Shown one piece after another: positions 9,940 through 20,590 of a DNA stretch of 64,000 nt. A program made the position numbers and the translations under genes. Where the stretch lies: contig NC_073303.1 in NCBI RefSeq assembly GCF_027595985.1, forward strand, positions 98,689,999 through 98,753,998, given 5' to 3'. This DNA comes from Sorex araneus (taxonomy: Eukaryota; Chordata; Mammalia; Eulipotyphla; Soricidae). Numbering within the stretch: the stretch's first letter is position 1; each line of letters opens with the position of its first letter. The notes beneath the pieces are model-generated. The model searched no databases. It saw only the letters and a program-made list of their open reading frames with translations, and was not told where the DNA came from.

Positions 9940-12586
9940 ATTTGCGCTCATTCTATATCTGTCTCTTTCTTTCAAACTCATTTCGCTCAGCATGGTACTC
10001 TCCATTTATAGGCAAATTTATAGGAAAATTTAATTGCCTCCTTTTTCTTTACAGCTGAGTAGTATTCCATTGGGTAAATGTGCCATAGTTTCTTTATCCA
10101 TTTGTCAGTTCTCTGGCACTCAGGTTGTTTTCAGACTCTGACATTATATAGATTCAATACTGACTGCATTGAATCTATATAATGTTTTTTGAAATATTTC
10201 CATTTTGACAATGTTAATCTCCCAATCCATGAGCAGGGGATGTGTCTCTATTTTCATATATCTGTTTTTAATTTCATGATGCCATGTTTTGTAGTTTTCT
10301 TTGCACAGATACTTTACCTCCTGGAATACAAGCTGATTCCAAGGTACTTGATATTCATCACAATTGTGAATGGGTTTTGTTTTTGAAGTTTCACTCTCTT
10401 CTCTTTTATTGTTTGTGTATAGGAAAGCCATGAACTTTTGTATACTGATTTTGCAACTGGCCTCTGTACTATATAAATCTACTGCTTCTAGGAGTTTGTT
10501 GCTAGAGACTTTAGGGTTCTCTATAGTATAATATCTTTTCATCTGAAAATAGTGAGAGCTTTATTTCTTCCTTTTGTTTCTGGATGTCCTTAATATCTTT
10601 TTCTTGCTTAACTGCTACGGCAAGTACTTCCAGTACTATATTGAATAGAAGCAGTGAAAGTGGGCAACCTTGTTTTTTCCCTGATCTTAGCTAGGTTTTC
10701 CCTCATTGACAATAATGCTTGCTGTGAGCTTGTGGTAGATGGTTTTGGTTATACTGAGAAACGTTCCTTCGACTCCCATTTTGCTGAGAGTTTTTATCAT
10801 AAATTGGTGCTGGATCTTGTCAAATGCCTTCTCTGAATCTATTGATATGATAATATGGTTTTCACCTTTCTTTTATTGATATGCTGATTGACTTGTGAAT
10901 ATTTAACTATCCTTTTATCCCCAGGATGAATCCTACTTGGTCATGATGTATGATCATTTTGGTGAGTCATCAGATTCATTTGGCTAGCATTTTGTTGAGC
11001 ATCTTTGCTTCTGTGTTCATCAGAGATATTGGCTCATAATTCTCTTTCTTGTGGTATCTCTGTCTACTTTTGGCATTAGGGTAATATTTGCCTCATAGAA
11101 CCTGGAAGTGTTTCTGTTTCTTCAATTTCCTGAGAAAGCTTGAACAGGATTGGGAGTAGGTTCTCTTTGAAGATTTGGAAGAATTCACTAGTGAATCCAT
11201 CTGAGCCAGGGCTTTTGTTTTTCAAGAGACTTTTGATGACTATTTCAATTTCCTTGATAGTGGTAGATCTGTTCATGTATTCCAAGTCTTCTTGGGTCAG
11301 TTTTGGGAGATTATAGGTTTCTAGGAATTTATCCATTTCTTCGAGATTGTCTTGTTCTGTGGCATAAAGCTTCTTAAAATAATCTCCGATTATCCTTTGA
11401 ATTTCTGTGGTTTCAGTTGTTATTTCCCCGTTTTGTTTTTGATTCTGTTTATTAGGGGTCTCTCTCTTTCCTTGTGTCCTTGTGAGTCTTGATAGTGGTT
11501 TATTGATCTTTTTTATTTTCTCAAAAAACCAGCTTTTGGTTTCATTGATCTTTCCGATTGTTTTTTAGGTTTCCATGTCACTAATTTCTGCTTTAAGTTT
11601 TATTATTTCTTTCCACCTGGCTGGTTTGGGCTCCTATTGTTGATTATTCTCCAAGATCTTAAGCTATATATTTCAGTTATTTATGTGGGCTTGCTTTTCC
11701 TTCCTGAGGAATGCTTGTAGAGCTACAAACTTTCCACTTAACACTGCTTTTGTTGTGTCCCATACATTCTGGTAACTCGTGTCTTCATTCTTGTACATTT
11801 CCAGGAAGTGTTTGATTTCCTCTTTGATTTCCTTTCTAAGGCACCTGTTGTTCAGTAATGAATTGCTTAATTTCCATGTGTTCATTTTGAATTTCTGTTT
11901 TGATTTCTATGTTTGATTCACTTCTATTTTCAGTGCATGATGGTGTGAAAAGATCATTATACAATTTGTATCCTCTTAATTTTATGGAGGTATGGCCAGC
12001 ATATGATCTATCATGGAGAATGTACCATGTGCACTTAAGAAGAATGTATATTCAATTTTGGGGATGAAATGTTCTATATATATCTACTAAACCAATGTCT
12101 TCCATTTCTTTGTTCAGATAAAATATGTTCTTGCTGAGCATGATTCTGGTTGATCTATTGAGAGTTGATAAAACTATTATTTTGTTGTTATTAATTTCTT
12201 CAGGTCTATGAGCACTTGATTTAAGTATTTTGCTGTTCTCTCATTAGGTGCATATACATTTAAGATTGTGAATTTTACCTGATGTACAGAACCTTTGATC
12301 ATTAAGAAATGACTTTTATTGTCTCTAGTAACCTTCCTTAGTCTGAAATCTATGTGATGTGATACTTCTATTGCCACCCCAGCTTTTTGAAGGAGTTGTA
12401 GGCTTGTAGAATTGTTTTACAGCCTTTGACACTGAGGCTGTGTTTGTTCTGACTGTTCAGATGTATTTCTTGCAGGCAGAAAAATGTTGGGTTCAATTTT
12501 CGAATCCATCCTGCCACTCTGTGTCTTAATTGGTGCATTTAGCTCATTGACATCGAGGAGATTATTGTTATGGGGTTTTGTCCCAT
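9940..12586 (-). pseudogene. Old L1 ORF2 (endonuclease-reverse transcriptase), degenerate
   Basis: Recognisable blocks across frameshifts and stops: start ATG at 12584-12586 (GQNPITIIS follows), endonuclease region with VSHHIDFRLRK and [14 protein letters not shown] (about 12380-12180), palm-side LPKLTQEDLEYMN to [15 protein letters not shown] (11310-11180), and C-terminal pieces near 10540-10180. The intact ATG is useful because the younger copy has ACG at the same site. The reverse-transcriptase active-site region is disrupted and about 1.1 kb of the C-terminal half is absent. Confidence 0.9.
10141..10185. repeat. Perfect 18-bp inverted repeat at an L1 deletion junction
   Basis: Arms 10141-10158 and 10168-10185 are exact reverse complements with a 9-nt loop. 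The right arm is normal L1 sequence (it aligns with ~15508-15525 of the young L1). The left arm has no L1 counterpart and sits where ~1.1 kb of L1 is missing. Confidence 0.9.
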
Positions 12587-13041
12587 GTTTCTGTAGGAGT
12601 TTTGTGTTTTTAATGGCTTGTCTAGCCCATTTAGTTTTTCCTGCAGCTATCATTTTGAGTCTATGAAGTTCTTGAGTTGTCGTTTGTTTGTGAAGTTGAG
12701 TATTGTTCTTTCAAGTATGAATGAGAGTCTAGATGGGTAGAATATTCTTGGTGAGGCATTAATTTCATTGATTTTTTTCCACTATATTACCCCACAGTCT
12801 TTGGGCCCAGAGAGTTTCATTAGATAATTTTGCTGTAAATCTTAAGGATGCTCCGTTATAAGCAATTTCCTCTTTGATCTTGTTGCATTCAGAATTTTAT
12901 CTCTATGGCTTTCGTCATTCTGATAAGGACGTGTCTTGGAATATTTTTATTTGGATTTCTTTTAGCTCATACCCCTATGGTTTCCTGAATCTGCTTGCTT
13001 GCACTCTTCAGCTCTGGGAATATCTTACCAATGATGTCTTT

Positions 13042-13055
13042 GACAGTTTCTTCTT
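13042..13055 (-). repeat. Target-site duplication, 3' side of young L1
   Basis: GACAGTTTCTTCTT, identical to 19363-19376. At the right copy the junction reads TTCTT/AATC, close to the L1 endonuclease preference TTTT/AA. Confidence 0.97.
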
Positions 13056-13640
13056 TTTTTTTTTTTTACATAAACAAATGCTTTATTCTAAAACTGTAGT
13101 TAAATTAATGTGTTTCACTAAGTCATTTGTATAAAAATGAATCATAATGATCTAAAAAGAAATTGAATTTTTTATCAAAATTCACAACACATGTTCAGTA
13201 TATTCATATAAGACACAGCAAATATATTTAAGCACAGATAATAACATTAAAAAAAAAGAATTATTTCAAGTGTGGATCACTGTTAGTTTCTACGTAACTT
13301 CAATATTATTTATGAGAGGCATTATTAACTATTCATTTGACCAAAATAGTATAATAAATAAGATTTCTACATAATAAAGGAACTCACAGATTTAGTGGAA
13401 CTTCCATTTCTGTTTTCTAAATGCGTCTGAGTCTATTTCTATAGAAGCTGCACAGATTCATGTTCTGCCCACAATAAACATCAATCAGTCACACGTAGCT
13501 ATGATCACTGTTTCCAACATGTCAGATATAGTCTATCTTATTGATGCAACCCACTATTTATAGTTTTGATTTCCATTGCCCTAAAACTAAGAGATCGTTA
13601 ACTTTTTGTGCTCCTAAAAAATAACCATCATCTCTCTCAA
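13056..13640 (-). mobile_element. 573-bp 3' transduction with its own poly(A)
   Basis: Between the TSD and the L1's own A tail lies non-L1 sequence (13068-13640) ending in a second poly(A) (T run 13056-13067). A polyadenylation signal AATAAA (complement TTTATT at 13082-13087) sits about 15 bp upstream of that tail. This is the expected structure when L1 transcription reads through its own signal to a downstream one and the extended RNA is inserted. The carried sequence is AT-rich and matches nothing else in the window. Confidence 0.88.
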
Positions 13641-13696
13641 TTTTTTTATTTTTTTATTTTTTTTTCTTTTTCTTTTTTTTTTTAATTTTTTATTGT
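13641..13696 (-). terminator. L1 polyadenylation signal and primary A tail
   Basis: Minus-strand AATAAA (complement TTTATT, 13689-13694) is followed by an A-rich tract interrupted by G and T (13641-13688). The transcript that gave this insertion did not end here, since 573 bp of downstream sequence follows. Confidence 0.85.
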
Positions 13697-13807
13697 GGAA
13701 AGTTACAAAGTTACAAAGTTTTCAGGTTTAAATCTCAGTTATACAATGCTCGAATACCCATCCCTTCACCAGTGCTCATATTCCACCACCAAGAATCCCA
13801 GTATAGC

Positions 13808-13878
13808 TCCACCCCGCCCCCTCACACCCCAAACACCCCCACGCCCCTAGCCCCCCCACCCTGAGCCCCCCCCCGCCT
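13808..13878 (-). other. G-quadruplex-prone run in the L1 3' UTR
   Basis: The L1 sense (minus) strand holds at least eight runs of three or more G within ~70 nt; the + strand shows CCCCGCCCCC, CCCCC, CCCCCCC and CCCCCCCCC blocks. A G-rich 3' UTR tract is a known recurring property of mammalian L1s. Confidence 0.85.
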
Positions 13879-14163
13879 GTGTAACTAATAAATTTCACTT
13901 TACTTTCACTTTGATTGCATACAATATTTCAACAAAACTCACTATTATTGTTTGGAGAGTCTCTCCCCTAAAGTCAGACCTGCTGAAAAGGAAGCATAAG
14001 GTAATTTGTTTTCCATTGCTGAGGATGAAGAAGTGTGAGGTCGAGTGACCACACTTAGCGGCCTCTCAGTTTTGGGTTTCTGTAATTTAGTATTTTAGTA
14101 ACTAAGTCCAGAGAGATATCTGCCAGAAGTTGCATCGTTGCCAACTTGTACTTCTCAGTTACA

Positions 14164-17100
14164 TTATATTCCACATATGAGTGCAATCTTTCTATGTCTG
14201 CCTCTTTCTTTCTGACTCATTTCACTCAACATGATACTTTCCATGTTGATCCACTTGTATGCAAATTTCATGACTTCATGTTTCCTGACAGCTACATAGT
14301 ATTCCATTGTGTAAATATACCAGAGTTTCTTTAGCCAATCATCTGTTTTCGGGCACTCTGTTTTTTTCCATATTGTGGCTATTGTGAACAGAGCGGCAAT
14401 GAACATGGAAATGCAGATGTCATCTCTACTATACCTTTTTGCCTCTCCGGGATATATTCCCAGGAGTGGTATTGCTGGGTCAAATGGGAGCTCAATTTCT
14501 AACTTTTTGAGAATCGACCATATTGTTTTCCAAAAGGGCTGAACCAGTCCGCATTCCCACCAGCAGTGAAGGAGAGTCCCTTTCTCCCCACATCCACGCC
14601 AACACCAGTTGCTTTTGTTTTTTGGGATGTGGGCCAGTCTCTGTGGTGTGAGATGATATCTCATTGTTGTTTTGATCTGCATTTCCCTGATGATTAGTGA
14701 TGTTGAACATTTTCTCATGTGCCTCTTAGCCATTCGGATTTCTTCTTTGGAAAAGTTTCTGTTCATTTCATCAGCCCATTTTTTGATCGGGTTGGCAGTT
14801 TTCTTCTTGTGGAGTTCAACCAGTGCATTGTATATCCTTGTTATCAACCCTTTATCGGATGGGTACTGCATAAATATCCTTTCCCATTCTGTAGACTGTC
14901 TTTGTATTTTGGTCACTGTTTCTTTTGAGTTGCAGAAGCTTCTTAGTTTGAGATAGTCCCATTTATTTATCTTTGTTTTCACTAGCTTAGCCAGTGGCGT
15001 GTCAGCTTTGAAGATACCTTTGGCTTCAATGTCGTGGAGGGTTTTGCCGACCTTATCTTCAATGTACCTTAGGGATTCTGGTCTGATGTTGAGGTCTTTA
15101 ATCCAGTTTGATCTGATTTTTGTACATGGTGATAGATGGAGGTCTAAGCCCATTTTTTTGCATGTAGCCGTCCAGTTTTGCCAGCACAATTTGTTAAACA
15201 TGCTTTCCTTGCTCCACTTCACATTTCTTGCTCCCTTATCAAAGATTAGATGATCATATATTTGGGGGTGTATGTCAGAGTATTCAACCCTGTTCCATTG
15301 GTCTGCCGCTCTGCCTTTGTTCCAGTACCATGCTGTTTTAATGACTACCGCTTTGTAGTAGAGTTGGAAGTTGGGGAGGTTGATTCCTCCCATTTTCTTT
15401 TTCCCAAGGATTGCTTTAGCTATTCGTGGGGGCTTATTGTTCCATATGAATTTCAGGAGCGCTTGCTCCATTTCTTTGAAGAATGTCAAGGGTATCCCTA
15501 TAGGGATCGCATTGAATTTGTACAATGCTTTGGGGAGAATTGCCATTTTGACAATATTAATTCTTCCAATCCATGAGCAGGGGATGTCTTTCCATTTCCT
15601 CGTGTCCTCTTTTATTTCCTGAAGTAGTGTTTTATAGTTTTCATTATACAAGTCCTTTACCTCCTTTGTTAAGCTGATTCCGAGGTATTTGATTTTTTGA
15701 GGCGCAATTGTGAATGGGATTGCTTTTCTCAGGTCACTTTCTTCTCTCTCATTATTTGCATATAGGAAAGCCATGGACTTTTGGGTATTGATTCTATAGC
15801 CTGCAACTTTACTGTACGAGTCTATTGTTTCTAGGAGTTTCTTGGTAGAGGTTTTAGGGTTCTCTAAGTATAGTATCATATCATCTGCGAATAGTGAGAG
15901 CTTGATTTCTTCCTTTCCTACCTGAATGCCCTTAATGTCTTTTTCTTGCCTAATCGCTATTGCAAGTACTTCCAGTACTATATTGAACAGAAGTGGAGAG
16001 AGTGGGCATCCTTACTCGTCCCTGTTCTCAGAGGGAAGGCTCTTAGTTTTTCCCCATTGAGGACAATGCTTGCCATAGGCTTGTGATAAATGGCTTTGAC
16101 TATATTGAGGAAGGTCCCTTCTATACCTATTTTGGCTAGTGTTTTCATCATAAACGGATGCTGGATCTTGTCAAATGCTTTCTCTGCATCTATTGATATG
16201 ATTATATGATTTTTATCTTTTCTTTTGTTGATATGGTGGATTATGTTGATTGATTTCCGGATGTTAAACCATCCTTGCATCCACGGGATGAATCCCACTT
16301 GGTCGTGGTGTATGATCTTTTTGATAAGTTGTTGAATTCTATTTGCTAATATTTTGTTGAGAATTTTTGCATCTGTGTTCATCAGGGATATTGGCCTGTA
16401 GTTTTCTTTTTTTGTGGTGTCTTTGTTTGCTTTTGGTATTAGGGAGATATGAGCCTCATAGAAACTGTTAGGGAGGGTTTCTGTTTCTTCAATTTCCTGG
16501 AAGAGCTTGAGAAGGACTGGCAAAAGGTCCTCTTTAAATGTTTGGAAGAACTCACTAGTGAATCCGTCTGGACCTGGGCTTTTGTTTTTGGGGAGACTTT
16601 TGATTACCATTTCAATTTCCTTGATGTTAATTGGACTATTCAGGTACTCCAGGTCTTCTTGGTTCAGCCTTGGGAGATTATAGGAGTCGAGGAATTTATC
16701 CATTTCTTCTAGATTCTCTTGTTTCGTGGCATAGAGATTTTCAAAGTAGTCTCTGATGATCTTTTGAATTTCATTGGTTTCTGTCGTGATGTCCCCCTTT
16801 TCATTTCTGATTCGGCTTATAAGGGTTCTCTCTCTCTCTTTCTTTGTGAGTCTTGCTAGTGGTTTATCAATCTTGTTTATTTTCTCGAAGAACCAGCTCT
16901 TGGTTTCATTGATCTTCCGGATTGTCTTTTGGGTTTCCATGTCATTAATTTCTGCTCTAAGTTTTATTATCTCTTTCCTTCTGCCTGGTTTTGGCTCCTT
17001 TTGTTGGTCCTTTTCCAAGGTCTTGAGCTGTGAAGTCAAGTTATTTATGTGGGCCCTTTCTTCCTTCCTGAGATATGCTTGCAGAGCTATAAATTTTCCC

Positions 17101-17981
17101 CTTAAAACGGCTTTAGCTGCGTCCCACAGGTTCTGGTAGCTCGTGTCTTCATTCTCATTTGTTTCTAGGTACCTTTTGATTTCTTCCTTGATTTCCCTCC
17201 TGACCCACTCATTGTTCAATATCGAGCTATTTAATTTCCAGGTGTTTGATTTGGTTTTCTGCATCTGTCCACAGTTAAGTTTTATCTTCAGTGCATCATG
17301 GTCTGAAAAGATAGCTGGTACAATGTCTATCTTGTTGATTCTGTTGAGGTATGTTGTGTGGCCCAGCGCATGGTCTATTCTGGAAAATGTTCCATGTGCA
17401 CTGGAAAAGAATGTGTATTCCTTTTTTTGGGGATATAAAGCCCTGTATAGATCTATTAGCCCTCTCTCTTCTATTTCTTCCTTCAAAGCCAGTATTTCAT
17501 TGGTGAGTTTTAATCTTCTAGATCTGTCCAGAGGAGAGAGTGCAGTGTTGAAGTCTCCAACTACTATTGTGTTGCTCGAGATGTCCTTCTCGAGGTCTCT
17601 TAGCAGCTGTTGTAGGTATTTAGCTGGTCCCTCATTGGGTGCGTAGACATTTAGGAGTGTGATTTCTTCCTGATGTACACATCCCTTGATTAATAAAAAG
17701 TGGCCTTCACTATCCCTTCTAATCTTTTTCAACCTGAAGTCTATGTTGTCCGATACTAGTAAAGCCACTCCGGCTTTCTTGAGGGAGTTGTTTGCTTGCA
17801 GGATTGTTTTCCATCCTTTGACTTTGAGTCTGTGTTTGTTCTGGCTATTCAGATGTGTTTCTTGCAGGCAACAGAAGGTTGGGTTGAGTCTCTGAATCCA
17901 TTTTGCCAGTCTGTGTCTCTTAATTGGTGAATTCAGACCATTGACATTAAGGGAGATTATTGTTATGGGATTTTGTGCCGT
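14164..17981 (-). pseudogene. L1 ORF2p: endonuclease-reverse transcriptase, two lesions
   Basis: The frame runs about 1,273 codons, the usual ORF2p length. Endonuclease: LNVNGLN (17934-17954), QETHL, VVGDFN, FSDHDA. Reverse transcriptase: [11 protein letters not shown], then the catalytic FADD at 15880-15891; Cys-rich C-terminus [14 protein letters not shown] region with HCWWECG near 14590-14540. Lesion 1: the expected start is ACG at 17979-17981; the old L1 has ATG at the same point. Lesion 2: one base is missing between 16013 and 16014, so the upstream 596-residue frame ends at 15978 and the rest continues in another frame. The old L1 keeps the missing base (CCTTG). No other break was seen. 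Protein nicks target DNA and reverse-transcribes L1 RNA; this copy should be inactive. Confidence 0.95.
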
Positions 17982-18024
17982 CTTTGTGCAAGGGTTTGTT
18001 GTGCTTGTAGAGGTTGTTCTTGTC

Positions 18025-18954
18025 TTACAATAGCCCCTTTAGTGCTTCTTTTAGGTTTGGTTTTGAGTCTATGAAGTTCCTGAGCTGTTGTTTATCCCCA
18101 AAGTAGTGTATGATTCCTTCTAGTTTGAATGAGAGTTTAGCCGGATAAAGTATTCTTGGTGAAGCGTTGATTTCATTGAGTTTTTTCACTATATCCCACC
18201 ATTGCCTTCGAGCTTGGAGGGTTTCCTCTGATAGATCTGCTCTGAGCCTAAGGAGTGCTCCTTTGTATGCGATTTCCTTCTTGGACCTTGCTGCTTGTGG
18301 TATTGTGTCTCTCTGGAAGATGTCCATCATTGTAACTATGATATGTCTTGGGGTTTTTCTGTTAGGATCTCTTTTAGCTGGCACTCTCCGGGCGCCTTGA
18401 ATCTGGATGCCTGCATTGTCCAGCTGTGGGAAGTTTTCCGCAATGATTTGTTTGACTGTGTCTTTTTCGTTGGGGTTGGTTCCCTGTGGTTCTGGTAGTC
18501 CAATGATTCTAATGTTGTTCCTCTTGAATTCATCCCCTAGGACTCTGATTCTGGCTAGAGCTATTTTGAGGTCTCTTGCCATGGTTTGATGTTGCCTGTA
18601 GGCCTCTTGCAGCTCATCTTCAAGCATACTGATTCTGTCTTCGGCTGCAGTCATCCTATTGTTGAGGGCAGTCAGAGAGTTTTTGATTTCATGTACGGAA
18701 TCCTTCATTTCTTTTTGAAGGTTTTTTATTTCTGCTCTCATTTCTTCCCGTATTTTGTCGACTGTCTGTTGTATTGTTTCCGCCAGGTCTTCCTTGAAGT
18801 TGTCCATCTTTGCATTGAGTTGATTGAACATGTTGAGGATTTCAAGTCTGAATTCTTTCTCAGAGAGGTCAAGTTTGTAGGAGGCGCCCATTGAGGTTTC
18901 CGGACTCCTTTGATCGTCCTCTGGTTGCAATGGGGATTTTCGCTGTTTCTTCAT
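18025..18954 (-). CDS. L1 ORF1p, RNA-binding chaperone, intact
   Basis: An uninterrupted 309-residue frame, slightly shorter than human ORF1p. Residues ~30-130 are heptad-rich ([20 protein letters not shown], then repeated K/E/L pattern through [15 protein letters not shown]), the trimeric coiled coil. Residues ~150-235 form the RRM-like domain ([20 protein letters not shown]). The C-terminal domain includes ARRVPAKR and [11 protein letters not shown]. The start follows a 408-bp 5' UTR. The stop is 43 bp upstream of the ORF2 start position, the usual L1 spacing. Product packages L1 RNA in cytoplasmic particles. It is probably silenced in most tissues by methylation of its CpG-rich promoter. 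Confidence 0.95.
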   Translation of the reverse strand: MKKQRKSPLQPEDDQRSPETSMGASYKLDLSEKEFRLEILNMFNQLNAKMDNFKEDLAETIQQTVDKIREEMRAEIKNLQKEMKDSVHEIKNSLTALNNRMTAAEDRISMLEDELQEAYRQHQTMARDLKIALARIRVLGDEFKRNNIRIIGLPEPQGTNPNEKDTVKQIIAENFPQLDNAGIQIQGARRVPAKRDPNRKTPRHIIVTMMDIFQRDTIPQAARSKKEIAYKGALLRLRADLSEETLQARRQWWDIVKKLNEINASPRILYPAKLSFKLEGIIHYFGDKQQLRNFIDSKPNLKEALKGLL

Positions 18955-19362
18955 GTTGTTTGTGGTGATATGAAAGAGGGCTCTTGATGATGAGTGTCCC
19001 TGTTTCCTTTTGTTGCGAAAAAGGATTGTGGATAGGCTCAGTTAATAGTGGTTGGCTTTTTACTTGCCGGTGTAGAACCTGGTCTCCTACTGAGATGTTC
19101 TTATGTGAAGTCTTGTGTTTTATTGTCCTACTGCTTGCGAATAGCTAGGATGTTAGTCTTGGATAGGATGTTGAGAAAACTACTTTCCGCCGCGTTAGCG
19201 GCGGCGGCCGGCAATGAGGCCACGCCCACTTTTCTTAGGCCACGCCCCCTGGTGGTTAGGCCACGCCCCTTTCCCACAGACCTTTGCGGGAAGACAGGAC
19301 GGCGGCGGCGCTTGGGGTCGGCGTGCCGGCCACTGGGTCGGCAGTCCGGAGGGGAGGGAAGC
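18955..19362 (-). promoter_or_regulatory. L1 5' UTR with internal CpG-rich promoter
   Basis: Located between the TSD and the ORF1 start. The distal 170 bp (19190-19362) is a small CpG island. It contains three copies of AGGCCACGCCC at 19217-19227, 19237-19247 and 19258-19268, spaced 20 and 21 bp, so they lie on the same DNA face. These resemble GC/CACCC boxes bound by Sp1/KLF factors. The ORF1-proximal 200 bp is AT-richer. Internal RNA polymerase II promoters of this kind let full-length L1s carry their own promoter. Confidence 0.85.
19243..19255 (-). promoter_or_regulatory. CTCF core-like motif in the L1 promoter
   Basis: Minus strand reads CCACCAGGGGGCG, a full match to the CTCF core CCA(C/G)(C/T)AG(A/G)(G/T)GGC(A/G). 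It sits between the second and third AGGCCACGCCC boxes. Binding is inferred only. Confidence 0.65.
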
Positions 19363-20590
19363 GACAGTTTCTTCTTAATCATGGTTTTTTTCCTGTCCCT
19401 CTGGAACTACAATGATTCTTATGTAATTACTCTTGGCTTCATCTCAATTTTTTCCTGACATCTACTGGTTCATTTTGAGGCTCTTTTCCATTTACTGCTT
19501 TTGTCTGAAGATTCTCTGCACCTCATCTTCGAACTCACTCATTCTGTCCTTGGCAGCTGTTATTCTGCTGCTGAGGCCTTTCACTGAGTTTTTCATTTCA
19601 CCTACCAAGTTTTTTAGATCTCTCATTTCTGCTTGCATTTTTGTTTTCATTTTCTTCATTTCTGCTCTCATATTTATTTTATTTTATTAGCACTGCATTC
19701 CATTGCTTCTTTGAGCTCATTATGCATGCTTAATAATTCTATTTATATTCCTTCTCTGAGAGGTTATATAATTTTTATTACTATTTGATTCATCTGGGCT
19801 AATGACTTCACTCACTAAGCCTGGTGAATTTCTGCGTTGTTTTACTGTTGTGACCTTTATGTTTTGTAGTTTTTTCCTGTGTGTTGTCATATGTTTTGGC
19901 CCCTGCAGTTGGGTTGTCTTTGAGTGATACTGTGGGTTATGGGAAGATAAAGAAATGTGAGGCCTGGGTTAACTTGTACCTCTAATAGATGAAGTGACTT
20001 CACATAGATGCAATCGGGTCTGTGTGCATTTGGGGTTAGAGATCTTAAAGGTATTCTGTGAGGGGTGGATTATAGAATTTAAAGATATGCCATGAGGGGT
20101 GTATCTGGCCCTATGCTGAGGGTCCAGGCTTCCCTTTTAGTCGGGGGCTGGGCAGCTGGCCACGGAGGTCCATATATCTGGTTTGAAAAGTTTGATCGGC
20201 GCATTGTGGGTGATGGATGGCACGGGGCGGGGGGTTGGGAGTTCCTGGGGCTAGATGCTGTGAACCAGGGCTTCCCTTGGATGGGGTCGGGGTTTCAGGC
20301 TGGGAGATGGGAGTAAGCTGTCCAGCACACTTCTAGAACCGCAGGGATCTTCTCTCATGTAGGTGCTAGTTTGGGTGCCTGCGGCTGTACAGGGACCTTC
20401 CTGCTCACTGTTGCTGCTGAACACGCTGTCCCGGAGTCCACATCCCCTGATGCCAGCATACCTGTTGGGGGAGGGTCCCTGAGTTGGCGCAGATGCAGGG
20501 TTATATGTGCGACAGCTGCGAGTCCCACTTCCGGAGCATTTCTAGAACCTCTGAAGTCCTCTCTCACCCCTCTTATATTTACCAATGAAA
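19363..20590 (-). mobile_element. Old L1, ORF1 N-terminus and 5' UTR
   Basis: Continues the old L1 beyond the young insertion: TSD copy 19363-19376, ORF1 remnant to about 19720 (aligns with 18450-18780 of the young L1), then an unrelated GC-rich 5' UTR to about 20590. The 5' UTR contains related sub-blocks (CCAGGCTTCCCTT at about 20127 and CCAGGGCTTCCCTTGG at 20265; TTCTAGAACCGC at 20331 and TTCTAGAACCTC at 20540), suggesting degenerate ~205-bp monomers. It differs from the young L1 5' UTR, so the two are different subfamilies. Confidence 0.8.
19376..19720 (-). pseudogene. Old L1 ORF1, N-terminal part
   Basis: Coiled-coil region recognisable by alignment with the young ORF1 (GAGGCCTTTCACTGAG corresponds to the TALNNR region), broken by frameshifts. 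Its C-terminal part lies at about 12700-13055. Confidence 0.75.

Larger units (their letters stand above)
9205..13055 (-). mobile_element. Old L1, 3' two-thirds (interrupted)
   Basis: Minus-strand L1: a T-rich tail near 9208-9245, 3' UTR to about 9990, decayed ORF2 to 12586, then the C-terminal part of ORF1 to 13055. It resumes at 19363 after the younger L1. Collinearity was checked by eye against the younger copy (13040 aligns near 18450). A SINE2 interrupts the 3' UTR at 9690-9927, and about 1.1 kb of ORF2 is missing at 10140. Confidence 0.93.
13056..19362 (-). mobile_element. Young full-length L1 inserted into old L1
   Basis: Complete from a CpG-rich 5' UTR (19362-18955) through ORF1 (18954-18025), ORF2 (17981-14164) and 3' UTR (14163-13689) to an A-rich tail (13641-13688), then a transduced flank and second tail. 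Exact 14-bp TSDs flank it and the old L1 is collinear on both sides. ORF1 is intact; ORF2 has a lost start codon and one 1-nt deletion. The near-intact frames indicate recent insertion compared with the surrounding copy. Confidence 0.96.

Noticed and set aside
13068..13640. Independent retroposon (e.g. processed 3' UTR) in place of a transduction
   Set aside because: No duplication separates it from the L1; the single 14-bp duplication frames both, and its own poly(A) and signal are placed as a read-through transcript predicts.
15250..17646. Plus-strand open frames of 108-167 residues within the young L1
   Set aside because: They are antisense shadows of L1 ORF2.
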